Assembly: GCF_000204055.1 (NCBI RefSeq)
Contig: NW_006768863.1
Location: 40,568 to 104,567 of the forward strand
DNA length: 64,000 nt
Direction of reading: 5' to 3'
Source: Melampsora larici-populina 98AG31
Lineage: Eukaryota; Basidiomycota; Pucciniomycetes; Pucciniales; Melampsoraceae
Position 1 is the stretch's first letter, and each line of letters opens with the position of its first letter. The position numbers were made by a program, and so were the translations under genes. The notes below the pieces were generated by a model, which saw nothing but the letters and a program-made list of their open reading frames with translations, did no database searches and was not told the DNA's origin. Shown here in pieces: positions 37,555-51,000 of this stretch.

Positions 37555-38744
37555 AACGATAAAGGGTGTTGATCAGGTGGCTCAGCCATCTTAGGATGAT
37601 AATGGACCAAAAATCTAATCAAAGCGGTTTTGATCAAATTGCATTTCTTCATCACAATCCAATCATATCACCCATCAGGGTGAAGATCACCTATCACCCT
37701 GATGTCATAGCCGGATGAATATGACACAGGAATATCTCTCGCGTGGCTCAATCGGTAATTGGTCGTTTTCACTTACACGGCCGCGGTTTTGTCAAACACC
37801 GCGTAAAATGTTTGTACAGGTCAAGACCTGTCGAACTGTCATTGTATAGACGGTGTTTATTCACGCCGTGGGTGGAGATGCTCTCATCGTTCCACTTCCT
37901 CTTGAAGCTGACAGCAATGCCTTTCGATGCTCGATTACGTATGAAGTGGAGCGGCAATTTCACAATTGTCAGTTAGGAGCGTTGTGGAAGTATACTGACA
38001 CTCCAATATTGTGCCGATGACATTGGCTAAGAAACTTAAATTGTAATATTTTCAGTCTGAAATTACGGTGCCACGACATTGACTCGGAGGGTATTGACAA
38101 AACGTCATTACTGCCAGCAATATACTTTGCAGAATAATGTCACGACGCATTGCACAAGTCTCGACCTATAGCCTTACAACTATATAACAATCTGAGCACC
38201 GCCATTCCCATATAAATAATGAACCACCCTAGTTAATGTACGTTGGCAGTGAAAACAAATCCGCAGTACCATGATGACATGTTTTTCGCCTACCATGCGT
38301 CCATTAACTGTATATTGGTTAGTGTGCTGCATTTCCATTCGCAGCTTGTGCGTACTTTGATATGCCATTTTGCTCTAGCCGTCAATGAGAAACCCATAAC
38401 GACACCCACGACGGTGACAGTGTTTCCCCGTCGTAGCACCGCTGGGTCAATACGGTGCAATGTTGCAGTATCACAGTAGTACTCCACATTGTCGCTGTTG
38501 ACCTGTTATCCGTAAAGAAATTGTCAATGTCTATAGCATTTCAATACCATCTAGTACTGACATTTGCGCCGGCAGACGAATGCATAATGTTGAAAACGAT
38601 GTCCGTGGTACTTTCGTAGTGCGAATTTCTGGCTATCACGCGCCCACGCCCTGCCGTCGTCACACGTGATAATGATCCTTCCGCAAGTGAACGATCTATG
38701 CCAACATTGACCATGGATGCTGCGTCAACTTTAAGAACGTTGTA
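37555..38744. other. Intergenic beside the gap
   Basis: No gene supported. A stretch at 37741-37800 vaguely resembles a tRNA 5' half but does not fold as one. Confidence 0.4.
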
Positions 38745-38979
38745 CTGTCGTTCCCAAAAAGCTTGCCAGCTGGAAAAATTTTCATCGAGCTGGTGGTCTG
38801 TGCGCGCTGTCAGAATCTGACAAGAGAAGACAGCAGAGAACCTTTCTCTCTTTCAAAGTCCTTAGCTTTGAAAGAGAGGGAACCCTCTTTTTCGAATCCA
38901 CAAATCCAATTTTTCTTTCCCCATTATCCTCCAAACCACAACGTCCGTTTTAAATTTTGAATTTTTTATTTTTTATTTA

Positions 38980-40147
38980 GGTCATTGCTTCGACTCAAAA
39001 ACAAAACAAAACGTTTGGCTCAACGTGGTTCCTTCAACATATGACTCGGCTTTAAAACTTGATTGTAAGTCCCCAAAAACTTGGCTTGATAGATCTGCTT
39101 AACCTGGTCCAGTCGACTCGAAACTCGCTTTTCAATTATAACTTGCGATGATTAGTATTGGTTCATCTTCAACCAATTAGATGTCATCAACTCGCTTTTC
39201 CAATATCTTTTTTTCAATTGTTTGTTTTCACCTTCAACCAATCGGACACAGCAATTTGTAGTCTTCTTTTGTTCATTGAGTTGATTTTCAATCGATATCT
39301 TAGTTTTTTTCAAAGTTTGGTTGTAACAAGTTATCGGTAGAAAAAAAACAAGAAAGATCTCAATTTCAATAAAGTGAATTAATGTAAACCGATAACAAAC
39401 TGAGCAGGTTGATGTTCTTTTCAACTAAGGTTGAAGTCTTTTCAAGCGAGGTCCATGTCTCATGTTCAAGAAATCATGAGACACGTCTGTTTTTCAAAAA
39501 GACAAAGAGGTCATTAAATTTGTTTGCTGAAATTTTTAGTGCTTGATTCGGTATCAATTTTAGGTCTGAATTGAGGACACCTCAACAGAATATAACTCTC
39601 AGTGAGAGACAGGCTTTTGATCATTATGAAAAGGAATAGAAAGGTTAGAGCCCTTTGTGATTGCATTAATTGATTCGATTCAAGTCAATTGTTTTCGACT
39701 TTTTTTGGTTGATTGGCTCAATCATTGGTTCAATCTGCACCGATCATATCGACGTGGAAGACTAATAACAATCCAGTAGATTTCATTTTAACAGTCTATC
39801 TACTAAACTAAAAACCAAGAGTTTTGCTCCAAAACTAATTTGACTCGGACAGGTTATCATCTAAACTAACTGATTTCCAGATATCTAGATAAGGCAGACA
39901 AATTTCTTTTCAAAAGCCAATCAGAAATGAAAAGACAATTGCATGAGGTTTGAGTGAACAGGATAAGCAGATGGCTCGAGTGGTTAGAGTGAGCTTGAAG
40001 AACTGAAACCAAAAGGCAAAAATTGATTTTGAAAGCCGAGTTTTGAGTCGAAGGGACCAGGATAAGCAAATCGATCGCTTTGTTTTGAGGTCGAAGCACC
40101 ACGTTGAGCCAAACGTTTTGTTTTGTTTTTGAGTCGAAGCGATGACC
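38980..40147. mobile_element. TA-target element A nested in MITE C
   Basis: About 50-bp terminal inverted repeats begin GGTCATTGCTTCGACTC on the left and GGTCATCGCTTCGACTC on the complement of the right. Both ends are flanked by TA. Internally AT-rich with no transposase frame, so non-autonomous. It shares the TA at 40148-40149 with element B. Confidence 0.75.
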
Positions 40148-40149
40148 TA

Positions 40150-41477
40150 CACTACGGTCCAAACTTTAAGGGCCCTTTTGTACTCAAAAGGACCATAGTC
40201 ACGACATCTCCATTACATTTCAGGACATCTCCCAGTTCCAAATATGGTATGTACTCAAAACATAAACTTGATAAGTTTGCACGAAACACATCTTCATAAT
40301 GAAGAATGCATGTAAAGCTGATGTACTCGAAATATAAACAGAAGATACATTTATTCTAGCAGTCCAATATATCATCAGAACATAGATGTGCCCATCTATA
40401 TACCCAAGACATAGCTCGTATATAACTTTTGTTTTCATAGAAGAGGACCTCAGCTTAAAGTGACCAGCTGGGGCCAAAGCCCTGTTACAAACCAGGCTTT
40501 GGTCGGTCCTCAAGTCCTGATATGTGGTAAGCTCATGAGTTGCATAAATCAAAGTCACGAAAAACAACTGACCTTCAGATCTTGGCCTGCTTTTCACTCG
40601 ACTCGATGTTTTCCTCTCTTTTTTCTTTGTTGTCATCAATCATTTTATCAGTTTCATATCAGTGTTTTTTCGTTTTTTGTGACCCATCGACCTTGTCATT
40701 CATTGGTCTTCATCTCCTCTACATCCGTTCTTCCAATGACTCGTTTTATTAGTTTCATAACGCTTCGATCAAACAGTTTCTTATCGAAATATTTTGGGGT
40801 TGGTTTTCCTTTTGATATCTTCGATCTCTACCACTCTCTACCCTTCAATGGCTACCAAATCCATTCATATCCGAGGCTCTATCTCCTATTTAAATCTTTC
40901 TTTACATTTCCTTGATTTGAATCGGCTCAAATCGATGGAAATCATAACCTCATTGTAATCGCCAGATTCATCCATCTCATCGTTGTCTGTTTTTTGGTCC
41001 ACTCCCTAATATCACTCGTATACGATGTAGTTTTTATCCCATCATTGTCTCCCAAAAGGATTACAGTATCTCCCAATGTCTCTGTTATTTGTACTCACAA
41101 CTGAACTGAAAAGTGTAAACTTGAAAGTACTGTTTTATTTATTTCAACTTCCTTGCCAAGTTCCCAATCCCTGAAATGTGGATAATAAGAAAGTGCCAAC
41201 GTGAGGCAATGAGTTTTTTGTAAAAATGCACCCCCATCGGGTTAAAATTCTCTCGATCTGCCTTTCCTCCCGATGATCCACACAGTTTCGCAACCTAGCG
41301 AGTCGTCTGATACACCAATTTTGTGATGTAAAAAATATATACCTGAAAGATACCGTTCATGTCGATGTTTTGTAGCTGGGATCCTATTTACTATGTACGT
41401 TTTCAAGATCTCAAAACGGAATCCTTGAGACAGACTGTGAAATTATGTATCCATTACATCGCTTTTGGACCGTAGTG
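40150..41477. mobile_element. TA-target element B nested in MITE C
   Basis: Ends CACTACGGTCCAAA and its inverted copy are flanked by TA at 40148-40149 and 41478-41479. No transposase frame. It lies directly beside element A, so two TA-target elements occupy one site. Confidence 0.65.
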
Positions 41478-41744
41478 TAAATGAGAAATTAGAAATCGGA
41501 ATTTCAGAACGGATGTGGTGGTTTGGCGGATAATGGGGAAAGAAAAATTGGATTTGTGGATTCGAAAAAGAGGGTTCCCTCTCTTTCAAAGCTAAGGACT
41601 TTGAAAGAGAGAGAGGTTCTCTGCTGTCTTCTCTTGTCAGATTCTGACAGCGCGCACAGACCACCTCAACAAAATTTTTTTGTCGATGTGGCAACCTTTT
41701 TGGGAACGACAGTAATACTTTCGTTCGTCTTGAATTACAGAACA

Positions 41745-42184
41745 AGGACCCTGGAATGCCCCTATGGATGTATCTGACGAAACCCGATTTTCGGTTTTTG
41801 GGTGCTACTCTACACACCACTACCTGCCTCGCGGTCCCAGACACCTAAAAAGATGCGCATGGGACAGGGCTATCCAATGAGCCTGGTCGTAGACCTGTAG
41901 CGTTGCTCAGTTCGACTGAAATCGCAAAGGCGCAAAAAAAAATTCGGCCTCCAAGGTCCAATTAGGACCTTCCAAATATGGGCCTTTTTTGGCTGTTACA
42001 TTGAAATATCTCAGGAAGTATTGGAGCTATGCGGTTGAAAGTTAGTGTAGCTGAAAGGCCTGCTTCTGGCGCATCGTTTAAACTCCTGTAGGTGTCAGTG
42101 AAGTGAAGTTTAGTGCCCCAAAACATCACCAACAAAAGGTCCTGATTTTCGTCAGATACATCCATAGACGCATTCCAGGGTCCT
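41745..42184. mobile_element. 440-bp hAT-type MITE
   Basis: Terminal inverted repeats start AGGACCCTGGAATGC, and about 45 bp of the arms is largely complementary. An exact 8-bp target duplication, ACAGAACA, lies at 41737-41744 and 42185-42192. The 8-bp duplication is the hallmark of the hAT superfamily. No coding capacity. It is inserted right at the left end of candidate KDZ element 2. Confidence 0.9.
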
Positions 42185-42934
42185 ACAGAACACTGGAAGG
42201 CTTGTGAAACTTTTGTAGCCGCTACTCAGTAGCAACTACTACCTGCTACGTAAACCCTTTCGGACACGCAGGTGACCAAAACGTACAGTCGTGAGACCTA
42301 AGTATACAGTCTCGCAGCTCCTTAGCAACGAACCAATCCGAATTTGAACTGTGCCGAGCTTACCTCGGCACTCATCGCCGTTAACGTCATATTCGTTAGA
42401 ATCACCGCCGTGATTACCAATTGCCATATGCATTACCCGTTACATCGGAGGCAACATGGAATACCCAAATTGACCATCCGACTCAATTCCAAACTTGAGA
42501 TCAGCTTCTTATCAAAGATTTAAGGGAGTGCGAACTTTTTGATGAAGCGCACATAGCCATTGAAGATACAAGTTTCCCTCCACCCAAGACCATTTGAGTG
42601 AGGACGAGCAATCAGCAAACATGAAGCATTCAACAAGCTGACCATTCCGGACCACTTATCAATTTTATATGCAAAACAAACATCCAATGCGGCACATACC
42701 CCAGACACCAAGTGGGCAGAAGTAGCAATGAAGAATCAAGCTGCTACTTATGTCGATTGTGCGTCAGTGTAAAATGAGCAGAAAACATCTATATAAACGC
42801 AAACGCACAATCAAAATATACCTACGCATAATCCATCATTAATTGAACTTGTATACGTTGATATCGTATTATTATATCCGTTGATCGCATTCTTTACCCA
42901 TCTTCAACAACCGTTACGTTTCAAATATTACAAT

Positions 42935-45223
42935 ATGTTGCTTAAAGACTTCATACACAACCTCACAACCTTCTATCCCACTACATTCAAAACACTTACA
43001 TTAGACCAACTCACCAAGTTCGCCACACTCTCAGCAGACCTTCTGAACCGAACTCACAGCGGTGCAGGTTACCGCTTCTCTCGCTCAGCAGGACCGGCTG
43101 AATTCCTGGAGCAATGCCTTGGCCCAGCTGGACCGCAATCCACATGGGCTCGACTATGGATCCTAACATATCCTGATCTCAAATCTTGTTTATATGATCC
43201 ATCACTAATCAGCCAACACGGCATTCCCACACCCAACTCTAAGCGCCCCAAAAACGCCCTAATAATTCCGGAAAATGTATTCCGCCCACCCAATACGCAC
43301 TGTCTAACATGCAAGAGCAAAAAGCGGGGGAAACCCATACCTCTTATGCGAAGACCCCGAGTGTCAGGTTACTTATTTGACATAGGAGGAATCGAGACCA
43401 TGCAGTCTTTTTCTGGTTATTGTCGACGTAAGTAAGACACTTGAAACATTTGAACGTATAACTGACAATGGTACGCAAACCATTATCCCGACGACACAGG
43501 CTGCAATAAAACATACACTCCTTGCTATACTCGCAAAGACGACATTCGAGAGTACTACACCCCCAAGGAAGGACAGCCGCGGGACGTGTTCCAAGTCACG
43601 CAGCATTATTTCATGACACACCGTCTGGCCGATCATTTTAACCATCTCCAAATGTACGGCATGTAAGTGCAATCAAATGACAATATTGATTTCAGTATAA
43701 GTAAAAACCAACTGACCGCACAACCTCATAGAGTGTCAATATACAACCTGGTCGCCACGTATAACCAAGCGCACGCTCCACTTTCCCCAGCCCATCCTCC
43801 CACCAACAACTTTCGCAATCCTCGGTACACGCGTAAGCTCAGCACCAATGTGACGTCATTGGGCCTCGACATTCATCGCCTCATGAAGCGCACCAACGAA
43901 CGAGGCGTAAGGTTGAAGAGCAACGCTTCTGGCACAGACAAGCGACGATTTTACGCTGCCATGAAAGAACACAGCGCGTGGCTCAAACTTGAAGGCAGCA
44001 AGTTTGCAGGTCATGTGTGTTCTATTTGCACCGAGGTTGAACCAATTCCAAATAGTGACAAACAGTCCGGTAAGATACCTATTTATGAAACAATAAGTTA
44101 CATGAAATCTAATAAAATCACAATCTTTGTGCAGTCATGCATGCCGCCGTTACCGATGGCATAACGATTGGCTACTGGAGCTGCAGCGCATCGGAAACAC
44201 AGCTCAAAAGCCTAGACCCACACACAACTCAGACACACTGCGAAAACCCTCTCGACAAAGTCACCCACCGTTACTGCCCTGTGCATCACCTGGCCCTGCG
44301 AAATATATGTCCAGCTCAGCCATGCCTCAATCAAATTGTTGAAGGCACCAAAACCTGTGCGAACCCAGAACATATTGCAGCCCACGCGACTTATTTAGAG
44401 CGTAACACTTCAATGTTTGGATTACCACGACGATTCAACCGGCCAAACACCCACCTACAGCTTGACCCAAGTGTATTGCTTGATGCCGAAACAGGAGAAG
44501 TCGCACTCAGTGAAGAAGAACTGCTATATGCTGAAGTACAGGAGCGCGAACATGAGGGGGCGCGCGATGGCGGAACGTCAAAACCTCCAAAGAAAGTATT
44601 GATATCGCGATGTCGAACACACAACGAACAGTTGATGGTATCACCCTGTGGCATTATAATAGCTCGCAAGACCTTCTATAAATCTGAATCTGTCACTAAA
44701 GTAAAGGCAAGTGAATAATTGACAGTCAAAAATTTGACAAATTGATCACTAACAAATTATGCGTTTTGATTGACAGGAATGGATCAAAGAGGTATTCCCT
44801 AAAGAAATGCCTCAAGTCATTTTCTACGATAACGCATGCGGTCTTTACTCGCATATTCGAGCCAACCCCGAAGACGCCTACCATTTCCGCAACACACTTT
44901 TGCCGGTGGACGCTTTTCACATCAAATCCCATAAGGAATCACACAGAACGTGCAGAATCAACAACGACCCTCACCTATTTCCGGACTTAAAACGTCCCGA
45001 CGGCAGTTGGCGATTCAATTCCTCAGCGGCGGAAATGGTGAACTCGTGGTTTGGACGGTTCGATCCCATGTGTCGCAATATGCACCAAGTTAAGTATGAA
45101 TTCTTTTTGGAAGAAATGATACTCCTGCACAACAGCCGCCTTGCAGAGAACCTTGCCCGTAGGAGCAATGTAACCTTCATAGGCAACACTGAGTACTCAA
45201 CTTCCCCCCTGGGGACCAACTGA
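42935..45223 (+). CDS. CxC5/CxC6-KDZ transposase, copy 2
   Basis: Five exons: 42935-43427, 43500-43662, 43732-44069, 44135-44706 and 44777-45223, giving 670 aa. The N-terminus (M-L-L-K-D-F start, as in copy 1) leads to a CxC5-type cluster (C-L-T-C then G-Y-C-R and C-N-K-T-Y). A linker and a CxC6-type cluster follow: V-T-D-G-I-T-I-G, C-S-A-S, Y-C-P-V-H-H, C-P-A-Q-P-C, T-C-A-N-P-E-H. The C-terminal catalytic segment has Q-V-I-F-Y-D-N-A-C (probable catalytic Asp), V-D-A-F-H-I-K-S-H and N-S-S-A-A-E. CxC5 and CxC6 clusters are known companions of KDZ (Kyakuja-Dileera-Zisupton) transposases. All frames are open, so this copy may be active. The exon-4 donor appears to be AG|GCAAGT, a GC-AG intron; a GT donor six nt earlier is the alternative. 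Confidence 0.8.
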
Positions 45224-46089
45224 CACCGTGTGTTGGTACTCGCCTAGCCCTAGCCTCCTTCACGCCATGATGAATAATAATAAATCTTTTTTTAATAATA
45301 AATATATGCATCCTGATGTATTATTCATCAGTAGTTATTTATTATCAATTATAATTTTTATTACCTTGTTGTCACATTATTACCGTATAAATTTATTATT
45401 TATTATCACTTTTCTTGTGTGAAATACGTTGTATACATTTTTAATGTACTACTTTTCCATTATTGTATTTGGCATCTTTCTCCATTAATCAAATAATTAA
45501 TCATCATTGACTCCAGCTCAATGAGGAGTAATGCAGCCTCCCGATTGGATTTTTTCGGTTTTGATTTAAACGTGATGTAAGCATATATTGTAAAATTTTC
45601 CTAAACCACACGTAAGTGGTATAATTGGTATAATTGCGATCTCCAAAAGTTGAACTTTGCGAGTCATGAGGCAATAGTTGTTTGATCGCGACTAAAAAGG
45701 TATCACACGCTTTCCATTTGCTCAGCTCAGTCTTGCTACAAATCACCCATGGGAATAACTCAGCAAATCACAAAACCGCGCATGTAAGGATGGTTCCTTG
45801 GATCAATGATATCACTGATATCGAGTACACGGGCAAGGAGCACGATGACAACTTTATAAATTATTAATAAAATATTCGTGACCCCGTGACTATAATTTTG
45901 GATGTTCCTCATATAAAGTGTAATAATATATTTCATATTTTGGAATAATCCGCCGTATATAGCCTCATCCTCCTCGATTATCATTTTGTTATATTAGAAC
46001 ACCACGATCTCATATAACTAGTACAGTCAGACGTTAAAGATTGATTATTTATCCTTTAGCAATAAATATTGAATATTGTTATATTAGCA
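45224..46089. other. AT-rich intergenic DNA inside element 2
   Basis: No gene supported. Strongly AT-rich just after the KDZ stop. Confidence 0.4.
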
Positions 46090-47350
46090 ATGTCTACCCC
46101 GTTAGAAATTAACAGCACCATTGGCACTAATATTTTACACGAAGTTGCTCATCACCTTCCGGAAGATCACATTAACTCGCAGCCCTTAACCCTCACGGAC
46201 TCTTCAGGTATGTGTTTTAGACACCGAGTTTGATTGTTCTGATTCAAACATCCGAAAGTTACTTATCATACTTGGCCAGTAACAGATAGCCAATATCTCG
46301 CCTTACCCGGCACTGTATCTGATCAAACCATTGAGGCAGTTCCGTATTACGAAGATTTGGAAGACCTCGGGAGAAAAGAGGAAGGAACACTTTATCGATT
46401 AAAGCCAAAAGGCTTTCGAAACACAGAAACTTACGATCAAAAGGAGGACGTAATTGTATTAGAAGACCGTGTCGTATTCAAGTGTTACCATGAGGTAGAT
46501 GATAAAATGAACGATGATTGGATCGTACGCCGAATATACTTCAGTCACAAAGAAATACGTGGCTTAATCAGGGGATTTCATTTCATTAAATTCCACAAGT
46601 CGTGGGTTGACTTGCCTTCACAAGGTCGTCCTGAATGTTTCGCTCTTGCGGAAAGCAATCGCCACGTTGCCATGGCTTTGAAATCTTTTAAATACATGAT
46701 ATTCGTAAAACGCAAAAAAGGTACAGGAAAGGTTATTCCGAAATACCAAAAATGGTATTCCTACGCGTGTGCTATGGCGGTGAGAGTTTCTTGTTATATA
46801 TATGAAAGCCTGATTAAAGCCTGATTATATCAGGCAAAACAGAGATTGACGTATTTATTTGCTTGTTATTTAGGTTCAGACATGCCATGTATTGCAGTCA
46901 GCAGGGTCGCAGTATGAAAATGACCCTCGTTGGATGATATGCGAGAGCGCTACCGATAAGTCTCACTCTTTTGTGTATGAGGACAACTTCCATAATCCTC
47001 CATCGGAACCTAATACTTGGACCAAACTTATCAACGCATTCCTTCACTATACTTACAACCTGAGCAATAATCAGACTTTGATTTCCAGTCTGGACTGTGA
47101 TGAACACGGGCAGATCAGTAACTTGTTATGCTATGTTAGAAAGTGTGTATCTACGATCTCGGTCTTTCACTTACTGTATTCAAAAGTTCACTCCCCACTT
47201 ACGCGTCTGATATCATATAATAGCAGCCCTCCATATCACGGCCGTGATGATCCGAAACTGGCAACTTTGATCGATCGCCAATTCAAGCTTTTTGAAGAGC
47301 AGCATGTTTGCAATAAGATTTGTGAGATGCTTGGTAACGTTCCTTTTTGA
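46090..47350 (+). CDS. Alpha-kinase-like protein 1 (divergent)
   Basis: Four exons: 46090-46207, 46280-46779, 46874-47142 and 47224-47350, giving 337 aa. The C-terminal half resembles the C-lobe of atypical alpha-kinases (MHCK/EF2 kinase type): a W-T-K-L-I-N-A-F-L-H-Y-T-Y helix, L-I-S-S-L-D-C-D-E-H-G in place of the usual D-L-Q-G, and a final H-V-C-N-K-I-C-E-M-L-G. The last corresponds to the zinc-binding H-x-C-N-x-x-C end of the fold. The N-lobe is poorly recognisable (V-F-K-C-Y could be the lysine strand). Intron 3 is 81 nt and read-through stays open. A paralog lies at 55292-56688. Kinase activity is not assured, since key catalytic positions are substituted. Confidence 0.6.
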
Positions 47351-48059
47351 ATTGTTGTAACCGTGATATGTGTCGTCGATATATATAGACTCAACCCTCA
47401 ACCATGTATATACTTTAATTCTTTCGCGTTCCGTGGTCATGAAGTTTTAGTTCAAGTAATTTCTTACATCATCAGCAGTGATTTTAAATTTATGTGTATA
47501 TGTCGTAGAACTAATTCGGTTCAAATCAATGTTTTGAAGTGAACCGATCTACAATATAAATAAAAGAAAAGACGCGCCGGTATACGGTAAGGTTTTCCAT
47601 TGCCTTTATTCTACCCTAAAGGTTGAAAGGAAAGTTATCCTATATCCATGATTGACAATTCCACATCTACATACATCATGTGGACACGTTAGCCCTTTCA
47701 CCGTGTCCACATGTTTGGATGGCTTCCATCCAAAGAATACACCAGATATATCTCGTATTTATGCACTTATGTACGAATATCAGTCACCTGCTTGAGTTAT
47801 CTAATGTTGCTGAGCTTGGATATGCTTCCAGAGTCTGGAGCAAGTGAATAACAAACAAACACGCCTACCTGTTTGTTAGTGATGCGACGCGTAATGAACT
47901 AATCATTACGCGTCGCCGTCATATATATATATATATGGATGCCGGCGATTCTAGATCATCAACTTGTCTGCCATTCCCATTATCCTTCATCCTGACATTC
48001 GAATAGTCACATTTTCGCCTCTACCTTTTCTCACTAACTAACTAAATTGCTCTGACTTA
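47351..48059. other. Intergenic
   Basis: Contains a short AT dinucleotide run near 47920-47935, just before the zinc-knuckle gene. Probable promoter region; no gene seen. Confidence 0.4.
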
Positions 48060-51000
48060 ATGCCTGCTATTCGCAACATAAAAAATCGTCCAACCCCAGC
48101 CGACCTTGCTTGGTTCAGATCTCTAGATGCCCGCTCCAAGTCGGAGGTTTTTCCTTTCCCCATGTCCGAACGTCACCACCCATGTGTTAGAGCCGGCATA
48201 GAGCAGTGCTACACTTGCAATAAGTTTGGACACAGTCGAATGAATGGGAAGCCTTGCACTAGCCGTGTGAAGGCGGGCGGTGCTCTTTTCAAAGATTGGC
48301 GTCGAACGGTTAATGGCTTGTCTTACAGCAAGGACAAGCTCAACATGAAACCTGAGGACCTTGCGCGTGCAAGTCTTGCAGACGCAAATCCAGGTAAGGA
48401 CATTTCACTCTCAGAGCCGTTGCACAACGACCTTCTTTAATAAAAGGGCAGTTCAAGACGGGCCTTTACAGCCTTGACTTATTTTTTATGGGCTGCTCGG
48501 TCCCTTAAAATTTTATGTATATTTTTAACTTTTGCGAACCAGCTCTAGAGCTGGTTCACCAACTTGCGAGCGCTTATTTGGTCGTAAATTTTTTACATCC
48601 TTTGGGCTAAATAAAAAAGCAAGGTTTTTTTTCTTTCTTGTTTGAAAGTTTTTTTTTTTGTTTGTGTTCCTTGATGTCAACGGCCGTTTCGGAAGCAAAA
48701 CAAGGATCAAGTTTTTTTTCTGCATGCCTCTTTCATTACCACGCGAAAAAAAGGTTAGGGGGACTCGCGAAAGAAGGTTAGGGGGACTTAACCTCTGAGG
48801 GTTTGTCGTACGTACCCATCCCGCTTCCCCTTCGATATCATCCTCATATCGACAATCAGCTCCAGATATTCGTCATCTCACCGATCACCAACTGATCTCA
48901 CAGGTTCTTCATTTACGATATCAACCATATCAGGACTTCCGCATTACAACCCCAGGCCCTCCGACGCGGACCTATCATCAGCACGCCCTGCGTTTGGACT
49001 CTTTGGTCTTGGAACTACAAACGACCCCCAGGTAGTTGGACGTTCGGTTTGATATAAATCACGCCCGACCTGTGGCTTTTGTGATCCAAGAAAACACCGG
49101 TGTGATTCCATTTAGGTCCTCGATCAATCATCCACCGCTTTCTCTTTATCCGGCTTCTTGGTTTCATATCATCCACCCCTTTCTCTTTATCCGGCATCTT
49201 GGTTTCATTCATTTTGATTTTGATTGATTCGACTTTTGACCATACATACCTCTTATATCTCAACTCTTCCTGAAACAATATTCATCTCTTATCTACATGC
49301 CAACTACGATGGATGCCACAGGCAAGGTCAGTGATTCTGTGTAGCACTTCGTGATGTTATTGATGTTTGCAGAAACTTAACATACGACTGACTTTTGTTT
49401 TCAATAGGCTCCCCGCAGAACCCGTCGCACTAGGGCACAAATCGAGGAGGACTTGTTGGCCTCAGGAATACCCTCTTCCAATCGAGCAACGCCTTCAGCC
49501 GTGAAAAGATCCCGACTGGCTGCCCAAAAACGCGCACGCGCCGCATCAGAGGTGGCCTCAGCGAAACAAACTCGAGATAGTCCGGCGTTCCAACTAGTGG
49601 ATTACCAAACGATTGTTGCATACCTTGGTCGACCGAATATCTGTAATGCTCTTTTTGGAGGGGGAAGCCAGACTAGGGTATCTGGACTGCCGATGAATCC
49701 ACAGACTATTTTAAATTCGCTCGCGATCAAACTGAACAACAATTATAACATTCGCAACAATTCGACAGACATGCGACTGAATGGCCGAGTTTTACATCAA
49801 CGGTTGAAACGTTTCAAGTCGAAATACAGCAAGACCAAAGCTTTCAGTTTGAAGACGGGGAGTGGATTGTCCGCGAAGAACGTTGCGGACGGTATTCACA
49901 ACATGCATGACCTTTTAGAATCCATGTGCCCATGCTTTGAAGACATGGACATTTTGTTTCGTGACAAAGGGAACATCAATCCCTTTGGCATTCTCGAGAC
50001 AGGCATTTCCGAAGGGGTCTCATCGGCCAACGAGGACGAGAACGAGGAACTCACCAACAATCTCGACATCCATGGTGTGGAGAGTGATGGTGGCAGTACC
50101 ACCGATGGCCATGATCACTCGCTCATGGCCAATCGTAGTAAGTCTTTAGCACTCTCCCTGGCCCCTTTGCTTGAACATTGATTCAATGTTCCTTTCGACG
50201 TCCAACAAAGGTAATCCCAAGATTATGGCCACACAACCGATCTCCAAGCAAACCATTTTGGCTGGCCGTCCACGTTTCTCTAGTCCGGACGCTGAAGAGC
50301 TCGAGGCCTATCAGGAGTTATTCGAATCGCAAGTACCGCCGTCCCAAGATGGTCCAGTTCAACCATCCAATGATGTTCCGACACCAGAACAACTTCTCAA
50401 CTCGCACTATCGCCGTTTTCTGGACAATGATATTCACTCTCCACCACCGACCCCTAAACTGCCGATGGCCACCACCGAAGCGCCCGAGTTAGTTTCCAAT
50501 ATGATCATCAAGCACTCGCGTGCCCCTCCTTGCAAGACCTCGAAACGCAAGGCTTCCAAAAAGGACACTTTGACAGCCGAAGAACGCGCTTTGGATTCCT
50601 CCTCTGAAGATGACGACACTTTGCCAAAAGTCCGCGCTGCTAATCGTTCAACTCTCGCGCGCCGACCTGTGGACCCACTCCCGTCAATTGACCCTTCGAC
50701 AGTGCGTGGCAAGGAATTGAAACATCCTGTGGCTACGGCGATGCAACAGGGTAATGCCGCTAAAATCGAAATGCTTCGAGCTGCGAATGAGTGGCGCCAA
50801 GAGTTTGACGCTGCCAAACAGAACGCGGAGGTTGAAGCGCGGAAATCCGACCTAAGTTGGGCGAAAGAGAAATTCTTTTTGGAAAGAGAGGAGGAGCGCA
50901 ATCGACTCGCAATTGTGGCACGCAAGGAACGCAAAGCTTTTTGTGAAAAGCTAGTACTTGAGGGAAAGAGCCCCCAAGAGCTGGAGGCCTATCTGCGTCT

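Larger units (their letters stand above)
38745..41712. mobile_element. Fold-back MITE C, split by two later insertions
   Basis: Arms 38745-38977 and 41480-41712 are inverted copies (about 233 bp each) with ends CTGTCGTTCCCAAAAAG and TA on both outer sides. Without elements A and B the arms would meet as a near-perfect palindrome centred on CATTTAAATG. Both arms contain the same spurious frame, which is not a gene. Confidence 0.75.

Noticed and set aside
36570..37655. Long frames over 300 residues on both strands
   Set aside because: They span the run of N and have no real content.
37741..37810. tRNA-like 5' half (GCGTGGCTCAATCGGTAA)
   Set aside because: No proper T-loop (GTTCGA-type) and no acceptor stem partner; cannot fold as a tRNA.
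38763..41844. Matching frames at 38763-38960 (plus) and 41443-41844 (minus)
   Set aside because: Both arise from the inverted arms of MITE C; repeat sequence, not a gene family.
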